A stretch of 64,000 nucleotides of DNA from Tenacibaculum sp. SZ-18 (GTDB lineage: Bacteria > Bacteroidota > Bacteroidia > Flavobacteriales > Flavobacteriaceae). Within the stretch, counting starts at the first letter, position 1. Each line of letters starts with the position of its first letter. The position numbers were made by a program, and so were the translations under genes. The notes under the pieces were generated by a model. It made no database searches. It saw only the letters and a list, made by a program, of their open reading frames with translations, and was not told where the DNA came from. This document shows positions 1-8,457 of the stretch, in pieces. The DNA lies in assembly GCF_002813915.1 (NCBI RefSeq), contig NZ_CP019335.1:3889777-3953776 (forward strand). Reading direction: 5' to 3'.

Positions 1-86
1 TTTACAATAATAACGTTCCTGCTCTAAAATCTTATGAAAGTTTTGGTTTCAAGAAGAGTTTAGTTAACATGAGAATGAATATATAA
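1..86 (+). CDS. GNAT family N-acetyltransferase, C-terminal end (partial)
   Basis: Only the last 28 or so codons are inside the window; the reading frame enters at base 3 and stops at TAA 84-86. The residues read NNNVPALKSYESFGFKKS and then end in MRMNI. An Asn-rich turn, then AL-x-x-YE-x-x-GF-KK and a closing MRM-type strand, is the usual C-terminal pattern of GNAT acetyltransferases, where the Tyr contacts acetyl-CoA. The substrate cannot be told. It ends 8 bases before dihydroorotase and probably shares its transcript. Confidence 0.6.
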   Translation, partial: YNNNVPALKSYESFGFKKSLVNMRMNI

Positions 87-94
87 CAAAGACA

Positions 95-1438
95 ATGAAA
101 CAACACACTACACTAATTAAAAACGCAAACATTGTAAATGAAGGAAAAACCTTTAAAGGAGATGTTTTAATTTCAGGAGAGTTTATAGAAAAAATTGCTT
201 CAAAGATTAATGTTTCAGAAGGTGTAACCGTCATAGATGCAGAAGGAAAGTATTTAATTCCAGGAATGATTGATGATCAAGTTCATTTTAGAGAACCAGG
301 ATTAACACATAAAGCAAATATAGCATCAGAGAGTAAAGCGGCAGTGGCAGGAGGAATTACTTCTTTCATTGAAATGCCAAATACAGTTCCTCAAGCAACA
401 ACACAAGAATTATTGGAAGATAAGTTTGAGATTGCAGGTAAAACTTCTTATGCTAATTATTCATTTATGTTTGGAGGAACCAACGATAATTTGGAGGAAC
501 TTTTGAAAACGAATCCAGAGAATGTTGCTGGAATCAAATTATTCCTTGGTTCTTCAACAGGAAATATGTTGGTTGATAATGAAGAGGTTTTAGAAAAAAT
601 ATTTTCATCTACTAAAATGATTATTTCTGTTCATTGTGAAGATGAGCAAACCATTCGCGACAATACAGCTAAGTTTAAAGAAGAATTTGGAGACGATATT
701 CCCATAAAATATCACCCAATTATTAGAAGTGAAGAGGCATGTTATTTATCGTCTTCAAAAGCAATTGAATTAGCAAAGAAAACAGGAGCTCGTTTACATG
801 TTTTTCATTTATCAACAGCAAAAGAAATGGAATTGTTCAGAAATGATATTCCATTAGAAGAAAAGCAGATTACAGCAGAGGTTTGTATTCACCATTTATG
901 GTTTACGGATGCTGATTATGATAAAAAAGGAACGCATATAAAGTGGAATCCTGCAGTTAAAACTGCTAACGATAGAGCTGCTTTATGGGAAGCATTATTA
1001 GATGATAGAATTGATGTGATTGCTACTGATCATGCACCTCATACTCTAGAAGAGAAATCTAATGTTTACACAAAAGCTCCAAGTGGAGGGCCTTTAGTAC
1101 AACATGCAGTAATCGCTCTTTTTGAAAAGGTGAAAGAAGGTGTAATTTCTATTGAAAAAGTGGTTGAAAAAATGGCTCATAATCCTGCAAAACTTTTCCA
1201 AGTTTCTAAGAGAGGTTATGTGAAAGAAGGATATTACGCTGATGTTGTTTTAGTAGATCCTAATAATTCTTGGGAAGTTTCTAAAGAGAATGTTTTATAT
1301 AAATGTGGTTGGTCTCCTTTTGAAGGAGAAAAATTCTCATCTAAAATCACACATACTTTTATCAATGGAGTTTTAATGTACGATAATGGTATGTTCAACG
1401 AAGAAATAAAAGGAAAACGCTTGTTATTTGATAGATAA
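95..1438 (+). CDS. pyrC: Dihydroorotase (pyrimidine biosynthesis)
   Basis: Catalyses reversible cyclisation of carbamoyl-aspartate to dihydroorotate, the third step of de novo pyrimidine synthesis, in the cytosol. The 447 residues match class I amidohydrolase-fold dihydroorotases. The metal-site signature is DDQVHFREPG at 61-69, where the first His of the usual HxH pair is Gln62; I recall the same DDQVHF form in other Bacteroidota dihydroorotases, so it is not taken as loss of function. HCED near residue 181 and ATDHAPH around Asp312 supply further metal ligands and the catalytic Asp. The stop overlaps the next ATG by one base (TAATG), so the two are probably translationally coupled. Confidence 0.93.
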   Translation: MKQHTTLIKNANIVNEGKTFKGDVLISGEFIEKIASKINVSEGVTVIDAEGKYLIPGMIDDQVHFREPGLTHKANIASESKAAVAGGITSFIEMPNTVPQATTQELLEDKFEIAGKTSYANYSFMFGGTNDNLEELLKTNPENVAGIKLFLGSSTGNMLVDNEEVLEKIFSSTKMIISVHCEDEQTIRDNTAKFKEEFGDDIPIKYHPIIRSEEACYLSSSKAIELAKKTGARLHVFHLSTAKEMELFRNDIPLEEKQITAEVCIHHLWFTDADYDKKGTHIKWNPAVKTANDRAALWEALLDDRIDVIATDHAPHTLEEKSNVYTKAPSGGPLVQHAVIALFEKVKEGVISIEKVVEKMAHNPAKLFQVSKRGYVKEGYYADVVLVDPNNSWEVSKENVLYKCGWSPFEGEKFSSKITHTFINGVLMYDNGMFNEEIKGKRLLFDR

Positions 1439-1896
1439 TGAAAAAAATATACTATTTGATTCCAGTACTTCTATTTATAGTTTCTTGTACTGGAAATACA
1501 ATTTATAAAAAGCCAGAGAATCTCATTCCAAGAGATTCTATGGTTTTATTATTAACAGATATGCATATAGCATCTGCCGCAAAACAAACCAAAAATAAGT
1601 TTAGCGCCAAAGATGTGAGCTATATGCATTTTGTATATGAAAAATATAAAATAGATAGTGTTAGGTTTGAAAGTAGTAATAAATATTACACTTCTATTAT
1701 CGATAAATATGATAAGTTGTTGAATGAAGTTAAAGCAAATCTTCAGGAAAAAGGAACTGTAATTCAACGAGAAATTAATACATCAGACTCTATTAAGAAA
1801 AGTCAGAAGAAGGAACTGAAAAAAGAATTAGATTCACTAAAGAATATTACTAAAAAAGAAATCAAAAAGGTCAATCAAAATACGTTTGAAGAGTAA
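1438..1896 (+). CDS. DUF4296 family lipoprotein
   Basis: A 152-residue predicted lipoprotein: positively charged start MKK, a hydrophobic stretch and a lipobox ending in SC at Cys17. The mature part begins with IPRDSMVLLLTDMHIASA, which resembles the core of DUF4296, a family largely restricted to Bacteroidota and of unknown function. The C-terminal 50 residues are Lys/Glu-rich and likely helical. It starts inside the dihydroorotase stop codon, an arrangement I recall from other Flavobacteriaceae. Its stop is one base from the stop of the converging gene on the other strand, with no terminator between them. Confidence 0.75.
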   Translation: MKKIYYLIPVLLFIVSCTGNTIYKKPENLIPRDSMVLLLTDMHIASAAKQTKNKFSAKDVSYMHFVYEKYKIDSVRFESSNKYYTSIIDKYDKLLNEVKANLQEKGTVIQREINTSDSIKKSQKKELKKELDSLKNITKKEIKKVNQNTFEE

Positions 1897-1897
1897 A

Positions 1898-2902
1898 TTA
1901 CTTAATAAAGTCAGAATAGACATCGCGAATTGATTTGTCTATTTTTTCAAATTCAAAATTTATAAAATTTCGGATTTTGTCCGAATTATAAAATTCTTGA
2001 TTGTGTGTTGACCGAGCAGAATTTTTAGTCATTAAAGGAGCTTTTCCTGTAATTACTGTCAAAAGCCAATCAACTCTCCAAAAAATTGAAGTCATTAATG
2101 GTGTAGCTTCAATGCTTGGTTTTTTGACTTTAAAAACTTCAGCAATAGAAAATAACATGTCCTTGAAAGATTTGTTCTCTGAGACTAATATGAAGCGTTC
2201 GTTTTTAATATTAGATTTTGTTAAAGAAATCATAGATTTTACAACATCCTTAACAGAAACAAAACCTGTAATTCCTTCTGTGTAAAATTTAAACCCATTG
2301 TAAACTTGGCTAAATATTTTACCAGAACCTTCATCGAAAAATCCACTACCTAAAATAACACCAGGATTCACAATTACGACATCCATTCCTTCTTGACTAC
2401 CCCGCCAAACCTCCATTTCTGCTCCGTATTTGGTAATCGCATATCCATGTTTATCTCCATTATCAACCCATTCATTTTCTTCATTAATAAATTCTCCATT
2501 GACAGAATCTCCAATCGCTGCGATTGAACTTACAAAGCAAAACTTATTTACTTTTTTTTCAATTGCAAAGTTTACAACATTGGCTGTTCCTTCAATATTA
2601 ACATGTCGCATTTTAAAGTAATCTTTTGGAGCAAAAGAAACTAAAGCGGCACAATGATATACAGTCGAAATATTATGTTCAAATATTGGCTTTAACGACG
2701 GGGTTTCAGTAATATCAGCCTTTATCCATTTTATCTTATTGAATAATTCTTGAAACTCTCCTGTGTAATAAGAAAAAACCTTTTTTGCTTTTTCTATTTT
2801 CTCTTGGGTTCTATATATCGCAATGATATCATCATTTTCAATGGTTAAATGATACAATAAATGCGATCCAACTAATCCGGTTCCACCTGTTACTAAAATC
2901 AT
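1898..2902 (-). CDS. NAD-dependent epimerase/dehydratase (extended SDR)
   Basis: Rossmann-fold oxidoreductase or epimerase of the extended short-chain dehydrogenase family. MILVTGGTGLVGSHL gives the TGxxGxxG nucleotide-binding loop at the extreme N-terminus, and YAITKYGAE is the YxxxK catalytic pair; SSIAAIG supplies the upstream Ser. I chose the start at 2902, because the longer frame from 2938 would put 12 hydrophobic residues ahead of the first beta strand, which the family lacks. That gives 334 residues. Substrate is unknown; relatives act on nucleotide sugars, flavonoids or 3-beta-hydroxysteroids. It converges on the DUF4296 gene. Confidence 0.85.
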   Translation of the reverse strand: MILVTGGTGLVGSHLLYHLTIENDDIIAIYRTQEKIEKAKKVFSYYTGEFQELFNKIKWIKADITETPSLKPIFEHNISTVYHCAALVSFAPKDYFKMRHVNIEGTANVVNFAIEKKVNKFCFVSSIAAIGDSVNGEFINEENEWVDNGDKHGYAITKYGAEMEVWRGSQEGMDVVIVNPGVILGSGFFDEGSGKIFSQVYNGFKFYTEGITGFVSVKDVVKSMISLTKSNIKNERFILVSENKSFKDMLFSIAEVFKVKKPSIEATPLMTSIFWRVDWLLTVITGKAPLMTKNSARSTHNQEFYNSDKIRNFINFEFEKIDKSIRDVYSDFIK

Positions 2903-3026
2903 GCAGCAAAAATAAATATAAATAAATCGTGACTTCAATTCAAAACCAGATTTTTAACAACCTTCTATATTTAAAATTCATTCAAAAAATTATAATTGAA
3001 GCTTAATTTTAAAATTTTCTAAATAG

Positions 3027-3034
3027 TATATTTG
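3027..3034 (+). promoter_or_regulatory. Putative -7 box of tyrS promoter
   Basis: TATATTTG matches the Bacteroidota -7 consensus TAnnTTTG exactly and ends 24 bases before the chosen tyrS ATG at 3059. A clear -33 TTG is not seen. It overlaps any longer start at 3032, which supports the downstream ATG. Confidence 0.5.
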
Positions 3035-3058
3035 CCTTTCACATTAAGTAAATTTAAA

Positions 3059-4363
3059 ATGGCTAAAAATTTAGTAGAAGAACTTAGATGGAGAGGAATG
3101 GTTCATGATATTATGCCTGGAACCGAAGAGCAATTAGAAAAAGAAATGACAAGTGCTTATATCGGTTTTGATCCAACTTCAGATTCATTACACATTGGAA
3201 GTTTAGTACCAATTATTTTATTGGTTCACTTAGAAAAATCTGGTCATAAACCGATAGCTTTAGTTGGTGGCGCAACTGGTATGATCGGAGATCCTTCTGG
3301 TAAGTCTGATGAAAGAAATTTACTTAATGAAGAAGCATTAGCAAACAATGTAAACGGAATTAAAAATACACTTGCTCGTTTTTTAAATTTTGAAAGTTCT
3401 GAGAAAAACGCACCTGTTTTAGTAAATAACTACGATTGGATGAAAGATTTTTCATTCATTGAATTTGCTAGAGATGTTGGGAAGAGAATTACTGTAAACT
3501 ACATGATGGCAAAAGATTCTGTGAAGAAAAGAATCTCTGGAGAGTCTGGAAGTGGAATGTCTTTTACTGAGTTTACATATCAATTAATTCAGGGATACGA
3601 TTTTTTCCATTTGCATAAATCTCACAATTGTATGTTACAAATGGGAGGTTCTGATCAGTGGGGAAATATTACTACAGGAACAGAATTAGTACGCAGAATG
3701 AATCCTGGCGGAGAAGCAAAAGCTTTCGCAATGACTTGTCCATTAATTACAAAAGCAGACGGATCTAAATTTGGAAAATCGGAAGGTGGAAATGTTTGGT
3801 TAGATGCAGAGAAAACATCAGTATATAAATTCTATCAATTCTGGTTAAACACTTCAGATGAAGATGCAGAAAAGTATATTAAAATTTTCACTTTTTTAGA
3901 CAAAGAAACAATTGATGCTTTAATTGAAGAGCATAGAGAAGCTCCTGAGGCTAGAGTTTTACAAAAGAAATTAGCGGAAGAGGTTACTACATTTGTGCAT
4001 TCTAAAGAAGAATTAGATAAAGCAATTGCTGCATCTAATATTTTGTTTGGAAAATCTACATCTGAAGATTTAAAAGGACTTGATGAAGCTACATTCTTAG
4101 ATGTGTTTGATGGTGTTCCTCAGGCTGTAGTTCAAAAAGCAGAATTTGAAGCTGGTTTAGACATGATTGCTGCGTTATCTGCGAAAACTCAGTTTTTAAA
4201 GTCTAACGGAGATGCAAGAAGAGCATTAAAAGAGAATTCGATTTCTGTTAATAAAGGAAAAGTAAAGGAAGACTATACTATTACAAATTCAGATTTAATT
4301 GCAGATAAATATGTGTTATTACAAAGAGGTAAAAAGAATTACTTTTTATTAAAAGTAGAATAG
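3059..4363 (+). CDS. tyrS: Tyrosyl-tRNA synthetase
   Basis: Class I aminoacyl-tRNA synthetase that charges tRNA-Tyr. The HIGH-type motif is LHIGSLVP after [21 protein letters not shown] and [11 protein letters not shown] form the tyrosine-binding pocket, and KFGKSEGG is the KMSKS-equivalent loop. The C-terminal stretch with [16 protein letters not shown] is the S4-like RNA-binding domain. Starting at ATG 3059 gives 434 residues, normal for TyrRS, and places the start after the -7 box at 3027; the frame is open from 3032, but those nine codons overlap the promoter. A terminator hairpin follows at 4403. Confidence 0.96.
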   Translation: MAKNLVEELRWRGMVHDIMPGTEEQLEKEMTSAYIGFDPTSDSLHIGSLVPIILLVHLEKSGHKPIALVGGATGMIGDPSGKSDERNLLNEEALANNVNGIKNTLARFLNFESSEKNAPVLVNNYDWMKDFSFIEFARDVGKRITVNYMMAKDSVKKRISGESGSGMSFTEFTYQLIQGYDFFHLHKSHNCMLQMGGSDQWGNITTGTELVRRMNPGGEAKAFAMTCPLITKADGSKFGKSEGGNVWLDAEKTSVYKFYQFWLNTSDEDAEKYIKIFTFLDKETIDALIEEHREAPEARVLQKKLAEEVTTFVHSKEELDKAIAASNILFGKSTSEDLKGLDEATFLDVFDGVPQAVVQKAEFEAGLDMIAALSAKTQFLKSNGDARRALKENSISVNKGKVKEDYTITNSDLIADKYVLLQRGKKNYFLLKVE

Positions 4364-4374
4364 TTTGAAATAGC

Positions 4375-4557
4375 CTAAGAAGCAATTTTTACATCAAAAG
4401 TTAAAGGGCATCGCTTACAGTTGATGCCTTTTTTCTTGTACTTATTACAACATTTACTTTTTGGTTTTAAACAAGAAGCGGAACAAGCGCTATCACATGT
4501 ATTTAAAGTATGTAATTTTGTAATAGTTTCTTTTTTAGGTGTATAAAATACAATCAT
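4375..4557 (-). CDS. Small Cys-rich protein
   Basis: Sixty residues with eight Cys spaced as C-x3-C-x3-C-x6-CC and, later, CKRC. The order CDSACSASCLKPKSKCC, a Lys-rich linker, then NCKRCPL looks like a compact metal-binding or disulfide-knotted fold. I have an impression of similar Flavobacteriaceae hypotheticals with a KKG-x-x-CKRCP tail, but no function is known to me. There is no signal peptide, so metal binding in the cytosol is the simpler guess. It converges on tyrS, and the tyrS terminator is formed by its own C-terminal codons. Confidence 0.6.
   Translation of the reverse strand: MIVFYTPKKETITKLHTLNTCDSACSASCLKPKSKCCNKYKKKGINCKRCPLTFDVKIAS
4403..4434 (+). terminator. Intrinsic terminator of tyrS, embedded in the antisense Cys-rich gene
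   Basis: AAAGGGCATC at 4403-4412 pairs with GATGCCTTTT at 4423-4432 (ten pairs, one G-U) around a ten-base loop, followed by more T. It lies 40 bases after the tyrS stop, as an intrinsic terminator should, but inside the 3' coding part of the opposite-strand gene. Confidence 0.65.
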
Positions 4558-4670
4558 GCTTAATTAAAATCTGTGCAAATATAGTTTTTTATTTAGAATA
4601 AATTAAAATAAAATTTTTAATCGTAACAAAATCTTATAATTATGTACTTATAGATGATCAAAACTAAACT

Positions 4671-5213
4671 ATGAAAGACGAAATTATTTTAGAAAGTAAG
4701 CTTACTCCACATCAGAAAACTCATATTTCCGTTGTAATGTTAATTCCAGTATTTTTTGTAACAATTATGACATTGGTAAAACATTTTGAACAAAATGATT
4801 TATCAAATATTACTCTTAGTTTTCCTCAATTAATTCCATTGGTTATCGCATTAATCATTTTAATAATGTTGCTTTTTCTAAAGGAGGGGATTTTAAAAAA
4901 GAATAACTATTTATATCAAGGAACATATTTATTTGGCAAGCTTTTAATTAAGAAAAAAATAAGTTTACTAGACAAACCCAAAGTTGCAATTTTAAAGCTA
5001 CGTAAGCGTCAGAAAATGGCTTGGTTTTCCATTGCAAATCCAGATCAAGCTTTATCGTATCATAAAAATGATGTTACGCTTTTGAATGATAAGCATACAA
5101 GAAAAGAACTTTTAGTTTCGTTAGACGACGAAATTTTAGCAAATAAAACTATCTCGTTTTTGGAGGAAAACTTCAATCTTACCTTTGAGATTTATAGTCC
5201 AGATTTTAGTTAG
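4671..5213 (+). CDS. Two-TM membrane protein of unknown function
   Basis: A 180-residue protein with a short N-terminal cytosolic part, a first hydrophobic segment around residues 21-38, a second around 51-68, and then about 110 mostly polar residues rich in Lys. No catalytic motif was recognised. The pattern resembles Bacteroidota inner-membrane proteins with a PH-like cytosolic domain, but that is only an impression. It stands alone between the Cys-rich gene and the gene at 5402; 15-bp direct repeats lie just downstream. Confidence 0.6.
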   Translation: MKDEIILESKLTPHQKTHISVVMLIPVFFVTIMTLVKHFEQNDLSNITLSFPQLIPLVIALIILIMLLFLKEGILKKNNYLYQGTYLFGKLLIKKKISLLDKPKVAILKLRKRQKMAWFSIANPDQALSYHKNDVTLLNDKHTRKELLVSLDDEILANKTISFLEENFNLTFEIYSPDFS

Positions 5214-5225
5214 AAATTTTTCTTG

Positions 5226-5277
5226 AATTTCTAGTAAAAATAAGTCAACATACAACATGTTAAATTTCTAGTAAAAA
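5226..5277. repeat. Pair of 15-bp direct repeats upstream of the 5402 gene
   Basis: AATTTCTAGTAAAAA occurs exactly at 5226-5240 and again at 5263-5277, 37 bp apart. A short inverted repeat (AACCC/GGGTT) follows at about 5274-5290. The pair lies about 95-145 bp before the next -7 box, so it could be a tandem operator or simply local duplication. Confidence 0.55.
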
Positions 5278-5369
5278 CCCCTTCTTAGGGTTAAGAAATT
5301 ATAAATTATTTAAGTAGTTTTTAAATAAATTAATTGTATATAAAATAATCAGAAAGGCCATAAGAAATC

Positions 5370-5377
5370 TATCTTTG
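5370..5377 (+). promoter_or_regulatory. Putative -7 box before the 5402 gene
   Basis: TATCTTTG is an exact TAnnTTTG match, ending 24 bases before the TTG start at 5402, the same spacing as at tyrS. It supports a real transcript starting here and the choice of the unusual start codon. Confidence 0.45.
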
Positions 5378-5401
5378 CAAGCCCAAAAGTAGATTCATTT
5401 T

Positions 5402-5770
5402 TTGAAAACTAAAATCACAACATATCTATTTATTTTCTTGTATGGAATTGCAATGTTACGTCCAATAGCACCTTTCGTGGAGTATGCTATTAATTACAAT
5501 TATATTGCAAAAGTGTTATGTATAAACAAAGACAAACCAGAACTTAGTTGTAATGGTAAATGTCAATTGATGAAGAAACTAAAACAGCAAGAGGAAGAGG
5601 ATTTTAATACATTACGAATTCATATGGAAGAATATCCCATTGGTTTTGTTGAAATTTTGAAAATCAAGAAAGAATCTACAATTACTTCAAACTTAAAAAA
5701 TAATTTTCATTATGATATAGAATATAACTATCTATTTCAGCATAACGTTTTTCATCCGCCAACCGTTTAA
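5402..5770 (+). CDS. Small membrane-anchored protein with CNGKC motif
   Basis: 122 residues, unknown function. A hydrophobic N-terminal segment (about 7-30) is followed by YIAKVLCINKDKPELSCNGK and then C-Q-L-M-KKLK. The spacing CINKDKPELSCNGKC places three Cys in 15 residues and I recall it in small Bacteroidota membrane proteins encoded near outer-membrane or metal-handling genes. The start is TTG; the first internal ATG would remove half the membrane segment. The last residues are His- and Pro-rich. The next gene is a Met/His-rich outer-membrane protein 181 bp on, so a metal-related pair is possible but is inference. Confidence 0.6.
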   Translation: MKTKITTYLFIFLYGIAMLRPIAPFVEYAINYNYIAKVLCINKDKPELSCNGKCQLMKKLKQQEEEDFNTLRIHMEEYPIGFVEILKIKKESTITSNLKNNFHYDIEYNYLFQHNVFHPPTV

Positions 5771-5951
5771 GCTCAAATTTTCGTGACTATTCAGAATAAC
5801 TTCTCAGTTATTCAGTCGAATTATGCTTAAAAATTAATAATAAAACTACAAGGTTTTTCATTCGGAATTTAAAATTTCAATGAGTAAAGTCCATTGTGGT
5901 ATATGAACGTTTCTAAAGAATTTCAAACGTTCAGAAATAAAAAACAAACAG

Positions 5952-6983
5952 ATGAAAAACATCGTAAAAATAGCTGTTGCTTTATTTGCAATGGTACAAA
6001 CTACATACGCACAAAAGAACACAGAATTATGGGCAGCTGGAAGACCAGATGGACATGCACCAATTTCTGTAATGGGAGATCATTATCACGGTAAAGAAGA
6101 TGTAATGTTTTCTTATAGATATATGAGAATGAACATGGAAGGTTTATTGCGAGGATCTACTGAAATTACAAATGCTCAAGGGCACGATAGTGGTTATATG
6201 GTAACTCCATCAAATATGCCAATGGATATGCACATGCTGGGTATAATGTATGGATTAACTGATAAGATAACTTTAGTTGCCATGGCAATGTACACTCAAA
6301 ATGAAATGGATTTACAAATGCGAATGATGTCTGGAATGACAACTCAATTTTCAACTTCTTCTTCAGGTTTTGGAGATGTAAAATTAGGAATGTTATACAA
6401 GTTTGTAAATGTAAAACGCCAATCATTACATGCAATCGTTAATCTTTCTATTCCTACTGGAACCTTAGAAGCAGAGGATGCTACTCCAATGTCTGCTCCA
6501 AATAAAATTCAATTGCCTTATCCAATGCAAATAGGAAGCGGAACTTATGATTTAGACTTGGGATTAAATTATTTAGGTCAAACAGATAATTACTCTTGGG
6601 GTTCACAGTTAAAAGGAACCTACCGTTTTGATAGAAACGAATTTGATTATTCTTTAGGAAACAGATATAGTTTGAATTCTTGGTTTGCGCATAAAGTTAA
6701 TGATTGGATTAGCTTTTCAGCTAGAGGAGAAGTTTTAGTAGAAGAAAGAATTAATGGTGCGAATCCAAATTTGAATCCAATGATGGTTACAACTGCTGAC
6801 ATTCCAAATTCAGGAGGAAAATATGTCAACGGAGGATTTGGGTTTAATGTTTACGTTCCTAAAGGATCATTTAAAAATATTCGTTTCGGATTTGAATATG
6901 CACAGCCATTGTATCAACAACCAAATGGTATTCAATTAGAAAGAAGAGAAACATTAACTTTTGGTTTACAGTATTCGCTGTAA
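5952..6983 (+). CDS. Outer-membrane beta-barrel 'transporter' family protein, Met/His-rich
   Basis: 343 residues with a clear signal peptide (MKNIVKIAVALFAMVQTTYA, then Q). The mature part alternates polar and aromatic residues as in beta barrels and ends in LTFGLQYSL, a typical outer-membrane C-terminal strand. It resembles the Phenol_MetA_deg/transporter group (Pfam PF13557) in general layout. The first third is unusually rich in Met and His (HAPISVMGDHYHGK, MPMDMHMLGIMYG, QMRMMSGM), as in copper-handling proteins; binding of soft metals is inference. Probably functionally linked to the 5402 gene upstream. Confidence 0.7.
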   Translation: MKNIVKIAVALFAMVQTTYAQKNTELWAAGRPDGHAPISVMGDHYHGKEDVMFSYRYMRMNMEGLLRGSTEITNAQGHDSGYMVTPSNMPMDMHMLGIMYGLTDKITLVAMAMYTQNEMDLQMRMMSGMTTQFSTSSSGFGDVKLGMLYKFVNVKRQSLHAIVNLSIPTGTLEAEDATPMSAPNKIQLPYPMQIGSGTYDLDLGLNYLGQTDNYSWGSQLKGTYRFDRNEFDYSLGNRYSLNSWFAHKVNDWISFSARGEVLVEERINGANPNLNPMMVTTADIPNSGGKYVNGGFGFNVYVPKGSFKNIRFGFEYAQPLYQQPNGIQLERRETLTFGLQYSL

Positions 6984-7474
6984 ATAATTAAAATATATGT
7001 TAAATTCTCGCGATTGCAATTTGAATGATGAAGCTGACATTTTGAATTATACAGTTTATGTTCAGTTTGATTATAATAATTTGATTCAAAATAAAGAGAA
7101 AGTTTTGGACGCTAAATAAGTTATGGTAATCTCGCTCAAAAGTTTAGATTCAACTATAGGTTGAATAAAAATTCATGTTTTTATTGAAATTAGATGAAAG
7201 TTTTTGGGTTACCGTAAACATTAACATAATTAAGGAATACTAAAAACATGGGAGCTGAAATAAAAAAAATTTTCAATTTCTTCTCAATTCATTGGAAACC
7301 CAAGTTCATTTTATTTTGGGATACACAATTATGTTTAAATCTAGATGAATCATCTTAAATATAAATTGATAAACGTCATTACAAAAAATTTCAATTGTGA
7401 AGCGATCTGACTATGAATTCAAAATTTAAGAGATTATTTCATGACATTACATGTTGTAGATTTCAATTCTATAA
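6984..7474. other. Intergenic stretch, probably decayed coding sequence
   Basis: About 490 bases without a convincing gene. A 40-codon open frame runs from ATG 6997 to TAA 7119 (protein begins MLNSRDCNLNDEADILNY); it has no recognisable relative and may be a tail fragment of a lost gene. The rest contains frequent stops in all frames and runs into the pseudogene at 7475. Confidence 0.4.
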
Positions 7475-7762
7475 CTTCTAATTATTGCTGGAGAATTAAT
7501 TAAATATTATGATTGGAGTGATGCAGGATGGTTAATGAGAAGAAAGATTTGATTAAAGATGTTTCATTATGGGCATTTTGAAGGATAGAATTGGTATTTA
7601 GTATTAATTGTAGCAACATTGTTAATTGAAATAATTTGTACAGCTACCTTTTCTATTTGCCTATGAAAAACAAAGGACATCCTTGGTGTTCCAAAACAAA
7701 TTGAGAACTTTATTTTGGTAATAGATACCATTGGAAATCTAACTAATTTTTTTAAATCTTAA
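7475..7762 (+). pseudogene. Decayed C-terminal part of a membrane protein
   Basis: One frame reads sensibly for 95 codons but is broken by TGA 7550, TAG 7586 and TGA 7664 before a final TAA at 7760. Between the stops the frame gives IAGELIKYYDWSDAGWLMRR, LKMFHYGHFEG, a clean transmembrane segment (NWYLVLIVATLLIEIICTA and on) and KTKDILGVPKQIENFILVID. The coherent amphipathic and hydrophobic pattern across three stops, in one frame, argues for recent loss by point mutation. The parent family was not recognised. Upstream of 7475 the frame is interrupted again by TAA 7472 and cannot be followed. Confidence 0.55.
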
Positions 7763-7849
7763 GATTTTCACAAAATATTAATATTAAAAGAGAGTAAGGA
7801 TAGTTAATTTTAGAGACAAATTCCTTAATTATAATTAAAACGATCAATC

Positions 7850-8392
7850 ATGAAAAAATCAATTTTATCAATTTTAGTATGTGCTATTGCTTTAGTATTC
7901 TCTAATGATACACTTGCTCAAAATTTTAGAAAAATAGATAAAAGTCCAATGGATGCAACAGCGTATCCTACAGATTGGAAAAACCCAGATAAATTGGCGA
8001 AAGTAGTATATAGTCGACCTCAGTTAAAAGGAAGATCTTTAGATAAATTAGCTCCAAAAGGAAAAGTTTGGAGAACTGGTGCTAACGAAGCAGTTGAAAT
8101 TACTTTTTATAAGGATGTTACATTTGGAGGTAAGCCTGTAAAAGCAGGGACGTATACATTATTCACAATTCCTGGAGATAATGAGTGGACAGTTATTTTA
8201 AGTACTGCAAGAAATGTTTGGGGAGCTTATTTTTATAACGAAAGTGAAGATGTTGTAAGAGTTATGGCCAAAGTTTCCAAGGCTAAAAGTACTTTAGAAG
8301 TATTTTCAATGGCTTTTGATGGAAAAGGAAATGACGCTGATCTTTACATGGGATGGGGAGATGTTTTAGTTTCAGTTCCAGTAAAAGGTTAA
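7850..8392 (+). CDS. DUF2911 family secreted protein
   Basis: 180 residues with a signal peptide (residues 1 to about 23, ending TLA-Q). The mature sequence carries the DUF2911 pattern: SRPQLKGRSLDKLAPKGKVW followed by RTGANEAVEITF, GKPVKAGTYTLFTIPG and EWTVILSTARNVWGAYFY. The family is common in Bacteroidota and has no known biochemical role; the fold is probably an all-beta periplasmic or outer-membrane-associated domain. It is monocistronic and ends at a strong bidirectional terminator. Confidence 0.88.
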   Translation: MKKSILSILVCAIALVFSNDTLAQNFRKIDKSPMDATAYPTDWKNPDKLAKVVYSRPQLKGRSLDKLAPKGKVWRTGANEAVEITFYKDVTFGGKPVKAGTYTLFTIPGDNEWTVILSTARNVWGAYFYNESEDVVRVMAKVSKAKSTLEVFSMAFDGKGNDADLYMGWGDVLVSVPVKG

Positions 8393-8414
8393 AAAATAAA
8401 AGCTGATATAAAAT

Positions 8415-8447
8415 AAAAAAGCCTGAGTAGTTCCTCAGGCTTTTTTT
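8415..8447. terminator. Bidirectional intrinsic terminator
   Basis: GCCTGAG at 8421-8427 pairs with CTCAGGC at 8434-8440 across a six-base loop, flanked by A5 and T7 that extend the stem. It sits between converging genes (DUF2911 on plus, DUF5777 on minus) and can serve both. Confidence 0.85.
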
Positions 8448-8457
8448 GTTGTCAAGT

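Noticed and set aside
95..1438. Loss of dihydroorotase activity because of the missing first His (Gln62)
   Set aside because: I recall the same DDQVHF form in dihydroorotases of other Bacteroidota; the other metal and catalytic residues are kept.
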